64,000 nucleotides of DNA from an uncultured Ectothiorhodospiraceae bacterium (GTDB taxonomy: Bacteria > Pseudomonadota > Gammaproteobacteria > CAMYNG01), in assembly GCA_947259765.1 (NCBI GenBank), contig CAMYNG010000004.1, forward strand, positions 38,140 through 102,139, read 5' to 3'. Below, one piece after another: positions 46,591 through 56,521 of this stretch; position 1 is the first letter of the stretch, and each line of letters begins with the position of its first letter. The notes under the pieces are model-generated. The model did no database searches. It was not told the origin of the DNA and saw only the letters and a program-made list of their open reading frames with translations. The translations under genes and the position numbers were made by a program.

Positions 46591-47022
46591 TTAAGGGTCT
46601 TTGTGCACAAACTCTGTGTAACAAGATAGTAGATCAAGCGTTGTGGTGTTGACGGGATAGCTATTCAGTTCGTCCGCACGAAACCAGCGCGCATCAAGGG
46701 CATCATCAGCGCCTGCCGGCGTGCCGTCAAGCCAGGTGCTGGCAAGATCAATAACCACGTAGTGTCGCTCCGGTGTGCCGTTATCGTTGTGCTCAATGAA
46801 TTCAAAGGTGTAAACGGGTTTTCCTGCGCGGATACGAATACCGGTTTCCTCAAATATTTCTCTTTCTGCGGTTTGCTGTAGTGTCTCGCCGAATTGTTGT
46901 TTACCGCCGGGAATCGCCCATTGACCAGCATTTGGCGCGTATCGGCGTTTCACCAGCAAAACCTGGTGGTTATGAAACACGAGCGCACCGACGCCGATAA
47001 TGGGGTGTTTTGCAGGAGGCAT
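46591..47022 (-). CDS. NUDIX hydrolase
   Basis: 143 residues. The Nudix box GKQQFGETLQQTAEREIFEE (G-x5-E-x7-RE-x2-EE) is complete, preceded by VLLVKRRYAPNAGQWAIPGG. Members hydrolyse nucleoside diphosphates linked to other groups. The sequence WAIPGG..F.GE with FEFIEHNDNGTPERHYVVID resembles ADP-ribose or CTP-type pyrophosphohydrolases, but substrate choice cannot be settled. It is divergent from the DUF455 gene. Confidence 0.85.
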   Translation of the reverse strand: MPPAKHPIIGVGALVFHNHQVLLVKRRYAPNAGQWAIPGGKQQFGETLQQTAEREIFEETGIRIRAGKPVYTFEFIEHNDNGTPERHYVVIDLASTWLDGTPAGADDALDARWFRADELNSYPVNTTTLDLLSCYTEFVHKDP

Positions 47023-47135
47023 TCCGTATTACGTGCTTATTTCGTTGGAGATTTCAGTATGAGACGGACGAACTGGCCTCGACGGGATTCTAGCGCAAAC
47101 GGACATGTTCTGCGGTATGTTGTTATACTCGCGGG

Positions 47136-47939
47136 ATGCCAGAAGACGATATTTTTTCCGCCGCAAGGCAGTGTATCGCCGCAACTGATATCGAACGCAA
47201 GCTGGAGTTGACCCGTAGGACGGCTCAAGCGTGGAGAGAGTCAGGCCTCAAGCGCGGGACTGACGGAAAAGTTGAGGCTATTTTGCAACCGGGACTACCG
47301 CCGGCACTGCAACTGGTGCCGCCGCGCCAACTGGTGCAACGCAGTCTGAACACCGCCACCGGACATGCCGCACTTATCCATGCGATTTGTCACATTGAAT
47401 TTAACGCTATCAACCTGGCATGGGATGCAGTGTATCGGTTTCGGGATCTACCCGACGAATTCTATAACGATTGGGTGCGGATTGCCGAGGAAGAGGCCTG
47501 CCACTTTCAGTTGCTAAATCGACATTTACAATCGTTGGGTTATTGTTACGGTGATTTCCCTGCCCACAACGGATTGTGGGAAATGGCTTGTGAAACAGCA
47601 CATGATCCATTGGTTCGAATGGCATTGGTGCCGCGGGTACTTGAGGCGCGAGGTTTGGATGTCACGCCTGGAATAATGCAGCGTTTGAACGGCAAGGGCG
47701 ATCACGAAGCGGTTAAAATTCTTGAAATAATTCAACGTGACGAGATTGGTCATGTTGAAAGGGGCTCGTATTGGTTTCGTTTTTTTTGTCAGGAACGGAA
47801 CGAAGATCCGGAAGCCATGTTTCAAAAGCTATTCACAAAATACATGCGCAGCAACATCAAGAAACCATTGCAGCACGATGCGCGACGCCGTGCCGGTTTC
47901 AGTGCGGCTGAATTGGAATACCTTGAAGGCATAAGCTGA
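47136..47939 (+). CDS. DUF455 ferritin-like protein
   Basis: 267 residues. Helical, with repeated metal-ligand motifs of a ferritin-like four-helix bundle: HAICHIEFNAINLAWDAVYR, RIAEEEACHFQLLNRHLQSL, and HDPLVRMALVPRVLEARGLD with IQRDEIGHVERGSYWFRFF. The ExxH-type pairs suit a di-iron site. The DUF455 family has been linked to MiaE-like tRNA hydroxylases by fold; its reaction here is unknown. Confidence 0.82.
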   Translation: MPEDDIFSAARQCIAATDIERKLELTRRTAQAWRESGLKRGTDGKVEAILQPGLPPALQLVPPRQLVQRSLNTATGHAALIHAICHIEFNAINLAWDAVYRFRDLPDEFYNDWVRIAEEEACHFQLLNRHLQSLGYCYGDFPAHNGLWEMACETAHDPLVRMALVPRVLEARGLDVTPGIMQRLNGKGDHEAVKILEIIQRDEIGHVERGSYWFRFFCQERNEDPEAMFQKLFTKYMRSNIKKPLQHDARRRAGFSAAELEYLEGIS

Positions 47940-47997
47940 TTTTTCCGATCTCGGGAAATGAACTAAATTAATAGCAGCAAAAAATTTTAAACGTGTG

Positions 47998-48765
47998 ATG
48001 GTCAAGAACGTGAATATAGTGAATTTTCGGTTTATTTTCGGTTTGGTATTAGTAATTGTGCCCGCTTTAATTTTGGTGGCCTGTGACAGGTTTGCGCAAT
48101 CGAAGTCGGCGCGGATTTTGTTTGTAGAGCAGGAAACCAATATTGAGCCATATCAGACTCGTGTAGTTGTTACACCTGAGTTTTTGCGTATTGATGATGG
48201 TGAAGGCGCGCAGGATTTTTTACTCTTTGATCGTAAGAAGAATCTAATTTACAGTGTCAATTCCGCGGAACAGGGCATCATGATCGTTGAGCCGCAAAAG
48301 CAAAATATCGACCCTCCATTCGAATTAAAAGTAACAGAAAAATTAATTGGCGAGCTAAAAGATGCGCCGACGATCAAGGGTTCTATACCAAAACACTATC
48401 AACTGCTTGTTAACGATGTAGTCTGTTACAACTTCGTCACCGTGGATGGCATCCTCGCGGATGCTGTACTGGCACTGCGCCAATTACAGGAAGTCCTTGC
48501 CAGCGACAGTATGTTAACGGTCAATGCCATCCCTGCTGATATGCACGATCCTTGTAGTCTCGCGATGAACACGTTTGAACCCAATCGAAATCTGAACTAT
48601 GGCTTCCCGGTGCAGGAGTGGGGGAAGCGCGGCTATGTGCGCACCTTGATGGATTTCGATGACGATTACCTGCCCGAACCGGCGTTGTTTGAGTTGCCGG
48701 AGGGGTATCGCCGTTATACAGTGCAGGATCTGCGTACCGGTAATATGCCTGGACCGAATACGTAA
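47998..48765 (+). CDS. Putative lipoprotein, unknown function
   Basis: About 255 residues. I take ATG 47998 (the track's GTG 47995 is one codon earlier). IFGLVLVIVPALILVACDRF carries a lipobox (LVAC), so the mature protein would be lipid-anchored at the Cys near residue 29. The rest is a beta-rich periplasmic domain (TRVVVTPEFLRIDDGEGAQD, DFLLFDRKKNLIYSVN, GYRRYTVQDLRTG). Two Cys (VCYNF, DPCSLA) may form a disulfide. I do not recognise the family. Confidence 0.65.
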   Translation: MVKNVNIVNFRFIFGLVLVIVPALILVACDRFAQSKSARILFVEQETNIEPYQTRVVVTPEFLRIDDGEGAQDFLLFDRKKNLIYSVNSAEQGIMIVEPQKQNIDPPFELKVTEKLIGELKDAPTIKGSIPKHYQLLVNDVVCYNFVTVDGILADAVLALRQLQEVLASDSMLTVNAIPADMHDPCSLAMNTFEPNRNLNYGFPVQEWGKRGYVRTLMDFDDDYLPEPALFELPEGYRRYTVQDLRTGNMPGPNT

Positions 48766-48856
48766 AAACCTGTTCAGGACAGGAATTCAGACTCTCGGTA
48801 AGAACAAGGACCAGCTTAAATACCAGTTCAAATCCGTCGTAGGTTCAGGGTTTGCT

Positions 48857-49579
48857 TTAAAACTGCAAATCGTGAGACCGGCAGCCCTGCGCATCACACT
48901 CCAGATAACTACCATGTGAATACCAGTCCGCCAGGACGATTCGTTGTGCAGGTTTATCGTTTATTGTGAAATCGTGTACAGCCGGCCGGTGAGTATGGCC
49001 ATGAATGAGCCGCTGTACCCCGGCCTGTTGCATGGCCTGCTCAACAGCCTGTGAATTGACGTCCATGATGTCGTCGGCTTTTTGCGCTGTTTCGGTTTTA
49101 CTGGACTCGCGGTAACGGCGTGCCATTTCGATGCGCTCGTCGGGGGCCTTGGAAATAAAATCGTGTTGCCAGTGCGGGTCACGCACGAGTTGGCGAAATT
49201 TTTGATATTCCACGTCATCTGTACACAGCGTGTCGCCGTGCAACAATAGTGTGAGCTCACTGTTGAGGTCAACAATCGTAGTCTCCGGCAAAAGTTCACA
49301 GCCGGTTTGCCGGGCGAAATCTTTGGCCAGTAAAAAATCACGGTTGCCGTGCATGATATAGACCGGTACGTTTTGCGCGGTCAATTTTCGCAAGGCCTGC
49401 AGCGCCGGTTCGTACTCAGGCGGGATCAGATCGTCACCCAGCCAGGCCTCGAAAAGATCGCCAAGAATGTAGAGTGCGTCAGCGCGCGTTGCCTGTTCGC
49501 CCAAAAACCTGCAAAACGTTGCCGTGATATCCGGCCGCACCGCACTGAGATGGATATCCGAGATGAACAACGTACCCAT
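48857..49579 (-). CDS. lpxH: UDP-2,3-diacylglucosamine diphosphatase
   Basis: 240 residues of the calcineurin-like metallophosphatase fold. Metal-site motifs in order: LFISDIHLSA, YILGDLFEAWLGDD, IMHGNRDFLLAKD, LLHGDTLCTDD and LIHGHTHRPAVHD. It cleaves UDP-diacylglucosamine to lipid X in lipid A synthesis at the inner membrane. It follows ppiB by 18 bp on the same strand, the usual neighbourhood. Confidence 0.95.
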   Translation of the reverse strand: MGTLFISDIHLSAVRPDITATFCRFLGEQATRADALYILGDLFEAWLGDDLIPPEYEPALQALRKLTAQNVPVYIMHGNRDFLLAKDFARQTGCELLPETTIVDLNSELTLLLHGDTLCTDDVEYQKFRQLVRDPHWQHDFISKAPDERIEMARRYRESSKTETAQKADDIMDVNSQAVEQAMQQAGVQRLIHGHTHRPAVHDFTINDKPAQRIVLADWYSHGSYLECDAQGCRSHDLQF

Positions 49580-49597
49580 GATGGCGTCTTCGGTACG

Positions 49598-50092
49598 CTA
49601 GTCTTCGATCTCTACGCTCTCGATAAGAACGTCTTCGGCCGGCACATCCTGATGAAAGCCTTGCGAGGTGGTTTCAACCGCCTTTATTGCATCGACAACA
49701 TCCATGCCGTCCACGACCTGTCCAAACACACAATATCCCCAGCCGTCCTGCGTGGGCGCCTTGTGATCGAGGAAGTTGTTGTCCTTGAGGTTAATAAAAA
49801 ATTGCGAGGAGGCCGAATCGGGATCCGGTGTACGCGCCATGGCGATGCTGCCACGGGTGTTGGACAGACCGTTATCTGCTTCATTCTTTATGGAGTCGCG
49901 GGTGGGTTTTTCATTCATGCCCGGCTCCATACCGCCACCCTGGATCATAAAACCGTCTATGACGCGATGAAAAATGGTGCCGTTATAGAAACCATCGCGC
50001 ACGTATTGCTCAAAGTTTTCAACGGTGATTGGTGCTTTATCCTTGTTTAACTCCAGGACGATGGTGCCCTTTGAGGTATTTATTTTAATCAT
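49598..50092 (-). CDS. ppiB: Cytoplasmic cyclophilin (peptidyl-prolyl isomerase B)
   Basis: 164 residues with no signal peptide. [40 protein letters not shown] (active-site Arg), [20 protein letters not shown] and [20 protein letters not shown] are the cyclophilin signatures. It catalyses proline cis-trans isomerisation in the cytoplasm. It lies between ppiA and lpxH in one same-strand unit. Confidence 0.93.
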   Translation of the reverse strand: MIKINTSKGTIVLELNKDKAPITVENFEQYVRDGFYNGTIFHRVIDGFMIQGGGMEPGMNEKPTRDSIKNEADNGLSNTRGSIAMARTPDPDSASSQFFINLKDNNFLDHKAPTQDGWGYCVFGQVVDGMDVVDAIKAVETTSQGFHQDVPAEDVLIESVEIED

Positions 50093-50116
50093 GTGGAAAT
50101 CCTCATTAATACTCGT

Positions 50117-50701
50117 TCAGGGTTTGACACGTTCTGCTTTTTTAATGACTACCGCGGTTTTGGGTACATCTTTCGGGAACGGTCCGGAAGCTCCGGTTGG
50201 TGTGTTACGGATCGCATCGACGACTTTCATTCCGTCGACCACCTTGCCAAACACGCAATATCCCCAGCCATTCGGTGTCGGTGCGGTATGATTGAGGAAT
50301 GTGTTGTCCTTGACGTTAATAAAAAACTGCGCTGTTGCCGAGTGAGGATCAAAGGTACGCGCCATGGCGATAGTACCGCGGTCGTTCTTCAAACCGTTTT
50401 TGGCTTCATTCTGAATAGGCGCGCGCGTGGGTTTTTTCGCTAACTCGGTGCTAAACCCACCGCCCTGGATCATGAAGTTCGCTATAACACGATGGAAAAT
50501 GGTGCCGTCATAAAAGCCGTCGTCAACATACTTGAGAAAATTGGCGACTGTCTTTGGCGCTTTCTCAGGGTCGAGTTCCAGGACGATATCACCCTGGCTG
50601 GTGCTGAGCTTGACGCGTGGCTTGTCAGCGGCGTGCAGTGGCAGTGAAGCGGCCAGCAGTAGGGCCAATGCGAGTGAAATTTTCCAGATACGTGTTCCCA
50701 T
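50117..50701 (-). CDS. ppiA: Periplasmic cyclophilin (peptidyl-prolyl isomerase A)
   Basis: 194 residues starting at ATG 50701 behind AGGG; the 70 extra codons in the track have no family similarity. The signal peptide is [24 protein letters not shown]. The cyclophilin core repeats the ppiB motifs ([60 protein letters not shown]), showing a close tandem duplication. The start codon is 208 bp from divergent cysS. Confidence 0.92.
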   Translation of the reverse strand: MGTRIWKISLALALLLAASLPLHAADKPRVKLSTSQGDIVLELDPEKAPKTVANFLKYVDDGFYDGTIFHRVIANFMIQGGGFSTELAKKPTRAPIQNEAKNGLKNDRGTIAMARTFDPHSATAQFFINVKDNTFLNHTAPTPNGWGYCVFGKVVDGMKVVDAIRNTPTGASGPFPKDVPKTAVVIKKAERVKP

Positions 50702-50909
50702 GTGATTTTTCCCTGTTGTCCTGATTTCGGCGCATGATAAAGGGTTTGCGATGCGGGTTAAAGACGTGCGGTCAGTTTTGAGTGCGCCGACGGATTCCGG
50801 TAATCTAGCCGTTTTACCGGCAGTAGTGGGGCAAGCGTGGATATTGGCCTGGCTGCGGCCTTTAAATTCAATACAGATAATCGCAATGCACGAGGCTGTG
50901 CCTGTACAC

Positions 50910-52301
50910 ATGTTACAAATCTACAATTCCCTGACTCGCGATAAACAGGTCTTCAAACCCCTGGATGCCAATAATGTCCGCATATACGTATGCGGAATGA
51001 CAGTCTACGACTTCTGTCATATCGGCCATGCGCGGGTGCTGGTGGTATTCGATATTGTCTACCGTCATTTGTGTGCAATTTATGGCGAGCAACATGTCAC
51101 CTACGTACGCAATATCACGGACATTGATGACAAGATCATCGCGCGTGCTCAGGAAAACGCCGAATCTATTGACGTACTGACTAATCGCTTTATTGAGGCC
51201 ATGAACGAGGATGCAGCCCTGCTCGGCGTGCTTGACCCCAATGCCCAACCGCGTGCCACACTACACATGCCCGAAATCATCGACATGATCACCGCGCTTG
51301 AGAAAAAGCGATATGCTTACCCGGCGGAAAACGGTGATGTCTACTACGATGTCAGCCGGTTCGAGTCGTATGGAAGACTATCCGGTAAGCGTATAGAGGA
51401 TCTGCGGGCCGGAGAGCGCGTGGATGTTGATGAGGCCAAGCATGACCCGCTTGATTTTGTCCTGTGGAAGGCGGCGAAAGCGGGGGAACCGCAGTGGGAT
51501 TCGCCCTGGGGACCTGGCCGTCCGGGTTGGCATATCGAGTGTTCGGCCATGTCCACTCGCTGCCTGGGTAATGAGTTTGATATACATGGCGGCGGTATGG
51601 ATTTGCAGTTTCCGCACCACGAAAATGAGATCGCGCAGTCCGTCGGCGCGACGGGTGCCTCGTTTGCACAGCTTTGGATGCACAACGGTTTTGTGCGTGT
51701 TGATGACGAAAAAATGTCCAAGTCGTTGGGCAATTTTTTTACTATCCGCGAGGTGTTGCAGCGCTATGCACCCGAGGTGATACGCTATTTTATACTTACC
51801 AGCCACTATCGGAGTCCGTTGAATTATTCCGACACACATCTTGATCTTGCACGGGATTCGCTGACATCGTTGTATACCGCCTTGCGCGGGGTCACACCCG
51901 GAGAGGTACCGTCGTCGCATGCCTTGTTGGAGAAGTTTGATGTCGCAATGGATGATGACTTTAACACGCCACAAGCCTTGGCCCTGTTGCACGACGCAGC
52001 GCACGAAATCAATCGCCAGCGGGACAGTGATCCCACTGCATCCGCCGGTGTGGCCGGGCTTTTACTCTGCCTGGGAAATCGACTGGGTTTGCTGCAACAG
52101 GATCCAAATGCGTTTTTACAGGGCGGTGCGGGTGCAGGCGACGACCTGAGTGACGCCGAGATAAACAGCAAAATCGAGGCGCGTGAACAGGCTCGCGCCA
52201 ACAAGGATTATGCGGCCTCTGATCGGATCCGTGACGAACTGCTGGCGGAGGGTGTCATTCTGGAAGACAGTGCGGGGGGTACAACCTGGCGTCGTAGTTA
52301 G
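50910..52301 (+). CDS. cysS: Cysteinyl-tRNA synthetase
   Basis: 463 residues starting [15 protein letters not shown]; the track's upstream extension from 50751 is non-conserved. Zinc Cys in [20 protein letters not shown], which also carries the HIGH signature; second zinc-site part in [32 protein letters not shown] is the KMSKS loop. Ligates Cys to tRNA-Cys. The ppiA/ppiB and cysS pairing is common in gammaproteobacteria. Confidence 0.96.
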   Translation: MLQIYNSLTRDKQVFKPLDANNVRIYVCGMTVYDFCHIGHARVLVVFDIVYRHLCAIYGEQHVTYVRNITDIDDKIIARAQENAESIDVLTNRFIEAMNEDAALLGVLDPNAQPRATLHMPEIIDMITALEKKRYAYPAENGDVYYDVSRFESYGRLSGKRIEDLRAGERVDVDEAKHDPLDFVLWKAAKAGEPQWDSPWGPGRPGWHIECSAMSTRCLGNEFDIHGGGMDLQFPHHENEIAQSVGATGASFAQLWMHNGFVRVDDEKMSKSLGNFFTIREVLQRYAPEVIRYFILTSHYRSPLNYSDTHLDLARDSLTSLYTALRGVTPGEVPSSHALLEKFDVAMDDDFNTPQALALLHDAAHEINRQRDSDPTASAGVAGLLLCLGNRLGLLQQDPNAFLQGGAGAGDDLSDAEINSKIEAREQARANKDYAASDRIRDELLAEGVILEDSAGGTTWRRS

Positions 52302-52411
52302 GGTGGGTCGATGCGATTTCTTGCAGATTAATCGGTCAGGGACGACTGAACCATTACCGGCGCTGCCGGTCCATTCATTAACAGTCGGAATGTAGGATGG
52401 AGTTGATCGAA

Positions 52412-53089
52412 ATGAGTTTTATAAAAAACCAAAAAAATGAGTACACATTCTTAGGTTCGCTACTTTTGGCATTGCTTGTTACCGCTCCGGTACTGGCTGT
52501 TGAACAAGAGTCAATGAAAGAGAATAAAAGCGAGGTCCGTACATGGAACGATTTCGTCACGGATTTACTGAAACTTCATGAACGGCAAATCAAGGATCGA
52601 AAAATCACTAAAAAGGAAAAACATGGCGGTTATTCTTCCGAGCCGAAATTCTATTTGGAAGAGGAATACGTGGATGTGAAGACCGGCAAGTTACTCAGCC
52701 GCCTGCAATGGGAGCGGGAAAAGCCGGAGAACATACATGCCATTGAAGTGTTTGTACACGACGACCAAGGGCGTGTGATTCGTGACTATTCGGCCAGCTA
52801 TCTGCCGCGTTACCGTAATGCGCCGAGCCAGACGCTCATTTTCTTGCATGACTACAAAGATGGTGTACACGCGTTTAGGTCATTTGACGCTTCAGGCGAT
52901 CGGCTTTTTGAACGATGCCAGGGTAAGTATGACGGAAAAGAAATTGATCTGCGCCTGGACGAAGATGAGCTGGAAGAAGCCAGGTACCAAAAACGCGCAT
53001 TCAACAAAGGTGTAATGACTTCCGCGGTGTACCTGCACTGCTTCGGCGAGATTGAGGAAACTGCCGAGCTTTACCTTACGCCGAACTGA
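52412..53089 (+). CDS. Secreted protein of unknown function
   Basis: About 225 residues from ATG 52412, which has GGAG ten bases upstream; the track starts five codons earlier. A signal peptide (YTFLGSLLLALLVTAPVLAV) ends near residue 30. The mature part is charged and beta-rich: LSRLQWEREKPENIHAIEVF, VHDDQGRVIRDYSASYLPRY, DGVHAFRSFDASGDRLFERC, then a second Cys near the end (LHCFGE), perhaps a disulfide. Likely periplasmic. I do not recognise the family. Confidence 0.7.
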   Translation: MSFIKNQKNEYTFLGSLLLALLVTAPVLAVEQESMKENKSEVRTWNDFVTDLLKLHERQIKDRKITKKEKHGGYSSEPKFYLEEEYVDVKTGKLLSRLQWEREKPENIHAIEVFVHDDQGRVIRDYSASYLPRYRNAPSQTLIFLHDYKDGVHAFRSFDASGDRLFERCQGKYDGKEIDLRLDEDELEEARYQKRAFNKGVMTSAVYLHCFGEIEETAELYLTPN

Positions 53090-53138
53090 GCGTGAGCAGG
53101 CTGCAGATTAGTGCCTTAAAAAAACAGTTAAGTTCGGT

Positions 53139-53993
53139 TCAGCCCGTCACGCATTCCTTGGCTTGTAGCGTGTTGGCCATCAATGTGGCGACGGTCATAG
53201 GACCTACGCCGCCGGGTACCGGCGTGATCCAGCCTGCGCGTTGATTCGCGGGGTCGAATTCCACATCTCCCACCAGTTTGCCTGCGGCGTTTCGGTTGAT
53301 ACCGATGTCGATGACGATGGCGCCTGGTTTAATCCATTCTCCCTTAACGATACCGGGTTTGCCCACGGCGACCACGACGATATCTGCTCGGCTCACGTGA
53401 GCGGCCAGATCGGCAGTAAAACGGTGGCACGTGGTGACCGTACAACCGGCGAGCAGCAATTCCAGCGCCATGGGGCGACCGACGTGATTTGAGGCACCGA
53501 CCACGACGGCATCTTTGCCACGAATTTGCTCGCCGGTAGATTCCAGTAACGCCATCACGCCGAGCGGGGTACAGGAGCGCAACACCGGCATGCGGATTGC
53601 GAGTCGACCAATATTATAAGGGTGGAAACCATCAACATCCTTCTCCGGACGAATTCGCTCAATGACGGTTTCGGTATCGATATGTTCCGGCAGGGGAAGT
53701 TGAACCAGGATGCCGTGTACGGTGGGATCGGTATTCAGATCGTCGATGAGCTCTAACAGGGTGTTTTCTGTTGTGTTTTCATCGAGGTCGTGCGCGACAG
53801 ATATGATGCCGACTTGTTTACAGGCGAGACGTTTATTGCGCACGTAAACCTCGGACGCAGGATCACTCCCCACCAGGATCACCGCCAGACCGGGTGCGTC
53901 CCGGCCCTGTGCTACCTGTGCGGCGATACGGGTTTTCACCGTGTTGCGTAGCTGCGCCGAAATGGCTTTGCCATCTATTAGACGGGCGGTCAT
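53139..53993 (-). CDS. folD: Methylenetetrahydrofolate dehydrogenase/cyclohydrolase
   Basis: 284 residues. The active-site Lys lies in [15 protein letters not shown] (YxxxK), followed by [53 protein letters not shown], the NADP segment [19 protein letters not shown], and [19 protein letters not shown]. It interconverts methylene- and formyl-THF in one-carbon metabolism. It is convergent with the preceding secreted-protein gene. Confidence 0.96.
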   Translation of the reverse strand: MTARLIDGKAISAQLRNTVKTRIAAQVAQGRDAPGLAVILVGSDPASEVYVRNKRLACKQVGIISVAHDLDENTTENTLLELIDDLNTDPTVHGILVQLPLPEHIDTETVIERIRPEKDVDGFHPYNIGRLAIRMPVLRSCTPLGVMALLESTGEQIRGKDAVVVGASNHVGRPMALELLLAGCTVTTCHRFTADLAAHVSRADIVVVAVGKPGIVKGEWIKPGAIVIDIGINRNAAGKLVGDVEFDPANQRAGWITPVPGGVGPMTVATLMANTLQAKECVTG

Positions 53994-54125
53994 GAGTGCA
54001 TCCTCAGTTTAAACACCCGGCCGGACCGACTCTAGAGCGGTCATTCAGGTATTGTTCGAGCGTATGATCTCACGCCCAGCCAGGTTCGCCAAGCCGCATA
54101 CACGCCCGGGGGTGATGGGCTAAGA

Positions 54126-54154
54126 TTGACGCTTGGACTTACGCTGCGTATTAT
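54126..54154 (+). promoter_or_regulatory. Promoter of the tRNA cluster
   Basis: TTGACG (54126-54131), a 17-bp spacer and TATTAT (54149-54154), followed by a GC-rich discriminator (CGCTCGCCG), typical of stable-RNA promoters under stringent control. It lies 44 bp before tRNA-Pro. Confidence 0.75.
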
Positions 54155-54197
54155 CGCTCGCCGTGCGCATACCACGGCAACGTGGCGTGCGGGAATT

Positions 54198-54274
54198 CGG
54201 GGTATAGCGCAGTCTGGTAGCGCGCCTGCTTTGGGAGCAGGATGTCGGGGGTTCGAATCCCTCTACCCCGACCA
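54198..54274 (+). tRNA. tRNA-Pro(TGG)
   Basis: 77 nt with CCA encoded. The acceptor CGGGGTA pairs with TACCCCG; the anticodon loop TTTGGGA gives TGG; the T arm is GGGGGTTCGAATCCCTC. First of five tRNAs in this cluster. Confidence 0.95.
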
Positions 54275-54280
54275 TATAAT

Positions 54281-54308
54281 CAGGGCCTAGGTGCTAGGGA
54301 CGAGTTTC
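54281..54308 (+). repeat. tRNA-spacer repeat, short copy
   Basis: CAGGGCCTAGGTGCTAGGGACGAGTTTC starts and ends with the same sequences as the longer spacer copy at 54525-54566 (CAGGGCC..., ...GGGACGAGTTTC). It lies between tRNA-Pro and tRNA-Arg and lacks the inner AAGGAACGAGGG units. Confidence 0.55.
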
Positions 54309-54438
54309 TAGGGGTGGGTGATATGAGCTGGGCAGGTCCTCGGCGTTTCGGCGGTGTGGTAGGATCGGCGCTGACTTGTGGGGACCCGGAACTGCGCGTT
54401 ACAGGTGTCGCGGCAAGGCCGGGAAAATCGTAGGTCAA

Positions 54439-54515
54439 GCGCCTGTAGCTCATCCGGATAGAGCATCGGCCTTCTAAGCCGAGGGTAGTAGGTTCGAGTC
54501 CTACCAGGCGCGCCA
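54439..54515 (+). tRNA. tRNA-Arg(TCT)
   Basis: 77 nt with CCA encoded. The acceptor GCGCCTG pairs with CAGGCGC; the anticodon loop CTTCTAA gives TCT; the T arm is GTAGGTTCGAGTCCTAC. It reads AGA/AGG codons. Confidence 0.95.
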
Positions 54516-54524
54516 AGGTAAACA

Positions 54525-54566
54525 CAGGGCCAAGGAACGAGGGCTAAGGAACGAGGGACGAGTTTC
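54525..54566 (+). repeat. tRNA-spacer tandem repeat, long copy
   Basis: CAGGGCC is followed by two units of about 14 bp (AAGGAACGAGGGC, TAAGGAACGAGGGA) and CGAGTTTC. Compared with the short copy at 54281 it has gained units, so the spacer looks like a variable-number repeat. A partly inverted relative (AACGAGG...GTGACGAG on the minus strand) lies near 54612-54632. Confidence 0.55.
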
Positions 54567-54644
54567 GAAGGGTTGGCATTGAACCGGGGAGCGTGACGAG
54601 CCAACGGTTTTCTCGTCACTTGTACCTCGTTACTGATTTTAATG

Positions 54645-54720
54645 GTGAGCGTAGCTCAGTTGGTAGAGCCCCGGATTGTGATTCCGGTCGTCGTGGGTTC
54701 GAGTCCCATCGTTCACCCCA
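54645..54720 (+). tRNA. tRNA-His(GTG)
   Basis: 76 nt with CCA encoded, plus the preceding G (54644) that would serve as the G-1 of tRNA-His opposite C73. The acceptor GTGAGCG pairs with CGTTCAC and the loop TTGTGAT gives GTG. Confidence 0.95.
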
Positions 54721-54799
54721 TTTTCTGCGCTTGAAACGCGTATTACCGCTATGTTTCAATGGCGCCCGGTGTGTATTCGGTGCTTGTAAAACGTAACTG

Positions 54800-54875
54800 G
54801 GGCCGTTAGCTCAATTGGTAGAGCAGTGGACTCTTAATCCATTGGTTATAGGTTCGATTCCTATACGGCCCACCA
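54800..54875 (+). tRNA. tRNA-Lys(CTT)
   Basis: 76 nt with CCA encoded. The acceptor GGGCCGT pairs with ACGGCCC; the anticodon stem-loop TGGA-CTCTTAA-TCCA gives CTT. This is the AAG-specific isoacceptor. Confidence 0.93.
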
Positions 54876-54969
54876 ACTTTTGCTTGCCTCACAACGGCTT
54901 TTTCCTGAATTTATACAGGGTTACAACGATTTTACCACTCACGGTATAATCGTCATTGCATCTATTATT

Positions 54970-55055
<86 letters not shown>

Positions 55056-55149
55056 GATTTTGATGCGTCCGAGACGCGTTTTCGGACTCATCGCTTTATG
55101 ACACAAAGACGAACCAGACAGCCGGTTTACGGCGAATTTTGAGGTCAAT

Positions 55150-56469
55150 ATGCAAGTTTCTGTTGAGTCCCTGAGTGATCTGCAACGGCGGTTGACCGTC
55201 GCAGTCCCGGAAGATCAAGTTGCTGACGCAGTTCACAAGCGTTTGCAGGATCTGGCGCGTACCGTCCGCTTGAAGGGCTTTCGGCCCGGCAAGGTGCCCA
55301 TGAAGGTGGTGGAAAAACGCTACGGCACCCAGGTGCGTGGCGAGGTACTCAACGATCTCATGCAAAGCACCTTTTACGAAGCCCTGACCAAAGAGAGTTT
55401 ACGCCCCGCCGGCATGCCGGATTTTGACACCGGTGATGCAACTTCAGGTGAGGGCTTTGAATACACCGCGACATTTGAAATCTATCCCGAGTTTGAACCG
55501 AGTGACGTCAGCGGCAAAAAGCTGGAGGTCCCCACGGCGGATATCGGTGACAGCGATGTGGACGAAATGATCGAAACCATCCGCAAACAACATGTCGCCT
55601 GGGAGCCAGTGGAACGCGCTGCGGAAAACGGCGATCGACTGGTGGCGGACTATGTTGGGACAATTGCCGGCGAGCCCTTTGACGGCGGTCAGGGGACAGA
55701 CGTCGCTATCGATCTTGGGCAGGGGCGCATGATAAAAGGCTTTGAAGACGGCTTGCTAGGCGTCAGCGCAGGTGACGAACGAAGTTTGGACCTGGAGTTT
55801 CCGGAGGATTATCACGCCAAGGAAGTGGCCGGTAAACCGGCAAATTTCAAAGTCAGCGTTAAACGGGTCGAAGCCGCCAGCCTACCGGAGATCGACGCGG
55901 AGCTGGCTAAACGGCTGGGTGTAGCGGACGGCGACCTGGACAAGATGCGGGACGAGATCCGTAACAGCATGCGGCGCGAACTGGAAAATTCGCTGAAATC
56001 ACAAACCAAGCAGGCCGTGATGGATCTGTTGCTCGCCGAAAATACCTTTGATGTACCAGCAGCCCTGGTCGACACCGAGGCGCAGAATCTTGCGGCGCAA
56101 ATGAGCAAGAATCTGCAGGCGCAGGGCATGGCGGCCAAGGATATCCCCGTGAATGCCGACATGTTCCGGGATCAGGCCGATCGACGCGTCAAATTGGGTT
56201 TGATACTCGCGGAATTGATTAAACAACAGGGCTTTAAGGCCGAACCTGCCAGCCTGCGCACGGCTGTTGAGGGGATCGCTGCCCCCTACGAACACCCGGA
56301 AGAAGTCGTGAAGTGGTATTATGGCGACAAGCAGCGGCTTGCCGAGGTCGAATCCATGGTGTTGGAGGAGCAGGTCGTTAATTGGGTGAGAGATAAGTCT
56401 GAACTCATTGAAAATAAAAAGAAATTTTCCGAAATCATGAACCCCGACAAAGGCGCTGAAAAGTCTTAA
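55150..56469 (+). CDS. tig: Trigger factor
   Basis: 439 residues. The N-terminal ribosome-binding domain contains [20 protein letters not shown] (the GFRxGxxP signature). The FKBP domain covers about 150-245 ([20 protein letters not shown], then [20 protein letters not shown]), followed by the helical chaperone arms. It binds L23 at the exit tunnel and folds nascent chains. Three co-oriented protease/chaperone genes follow. Confidence 0.97.
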   Translation: MQVSVESLSDLQRRLTVAVPEDQVADAVHKRLQDLARTVRLKGFRPGKVPMKVVEKRYGTQVRGEVLNDLMQSTFYEALTKESLRPAGMPDFDTGDATSGEGFEYTATFEIYPEFEPSDVSGKKLEVPTADIGDSDVDEMIETIRKQHVAWEPVERAAENGDRLVADYVGTIAGEPFDGGQGTDVAIDLGQGRMIKGFEDGLLGVSAGDERSLDLEFPEDYHAKEVAGKPANFKVSVKRVEAASLPEIDAELAKRLGVADGDLDKMRDEIRNSMRRELENSLKSQTKQAVMDLLLAENTFDVPAALVDTEAQNLAAQMSKNLQAQGMAAKDIPVNADMFRDQADRRVKLGLILAELIKQQGFKAEPASLRTAVEGIAAPYEHPEEVVKWYYGDKQRLAEVESMVLEEQVVNWVRDKSELIENKKKFSEIMNPDKGAEKS

Positions 56470-56521
56470 AGTCGCCTCGGGTGTGACCGATAGAACCACT
56501 GATAACTGCAAAGGAGACGCC

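Noticed and set aside
46360-46629. 89-residue plus-strand ORF overlapping merR start
   Set aside because: No motif and overlaps two genes; the shorter 46478-46585 frame is the better candidate there.
54242-54796. ORFs covering the tRNA cluster on both strands
   Set aside because: They overlap clear tRNA genes and their spacer repeats.
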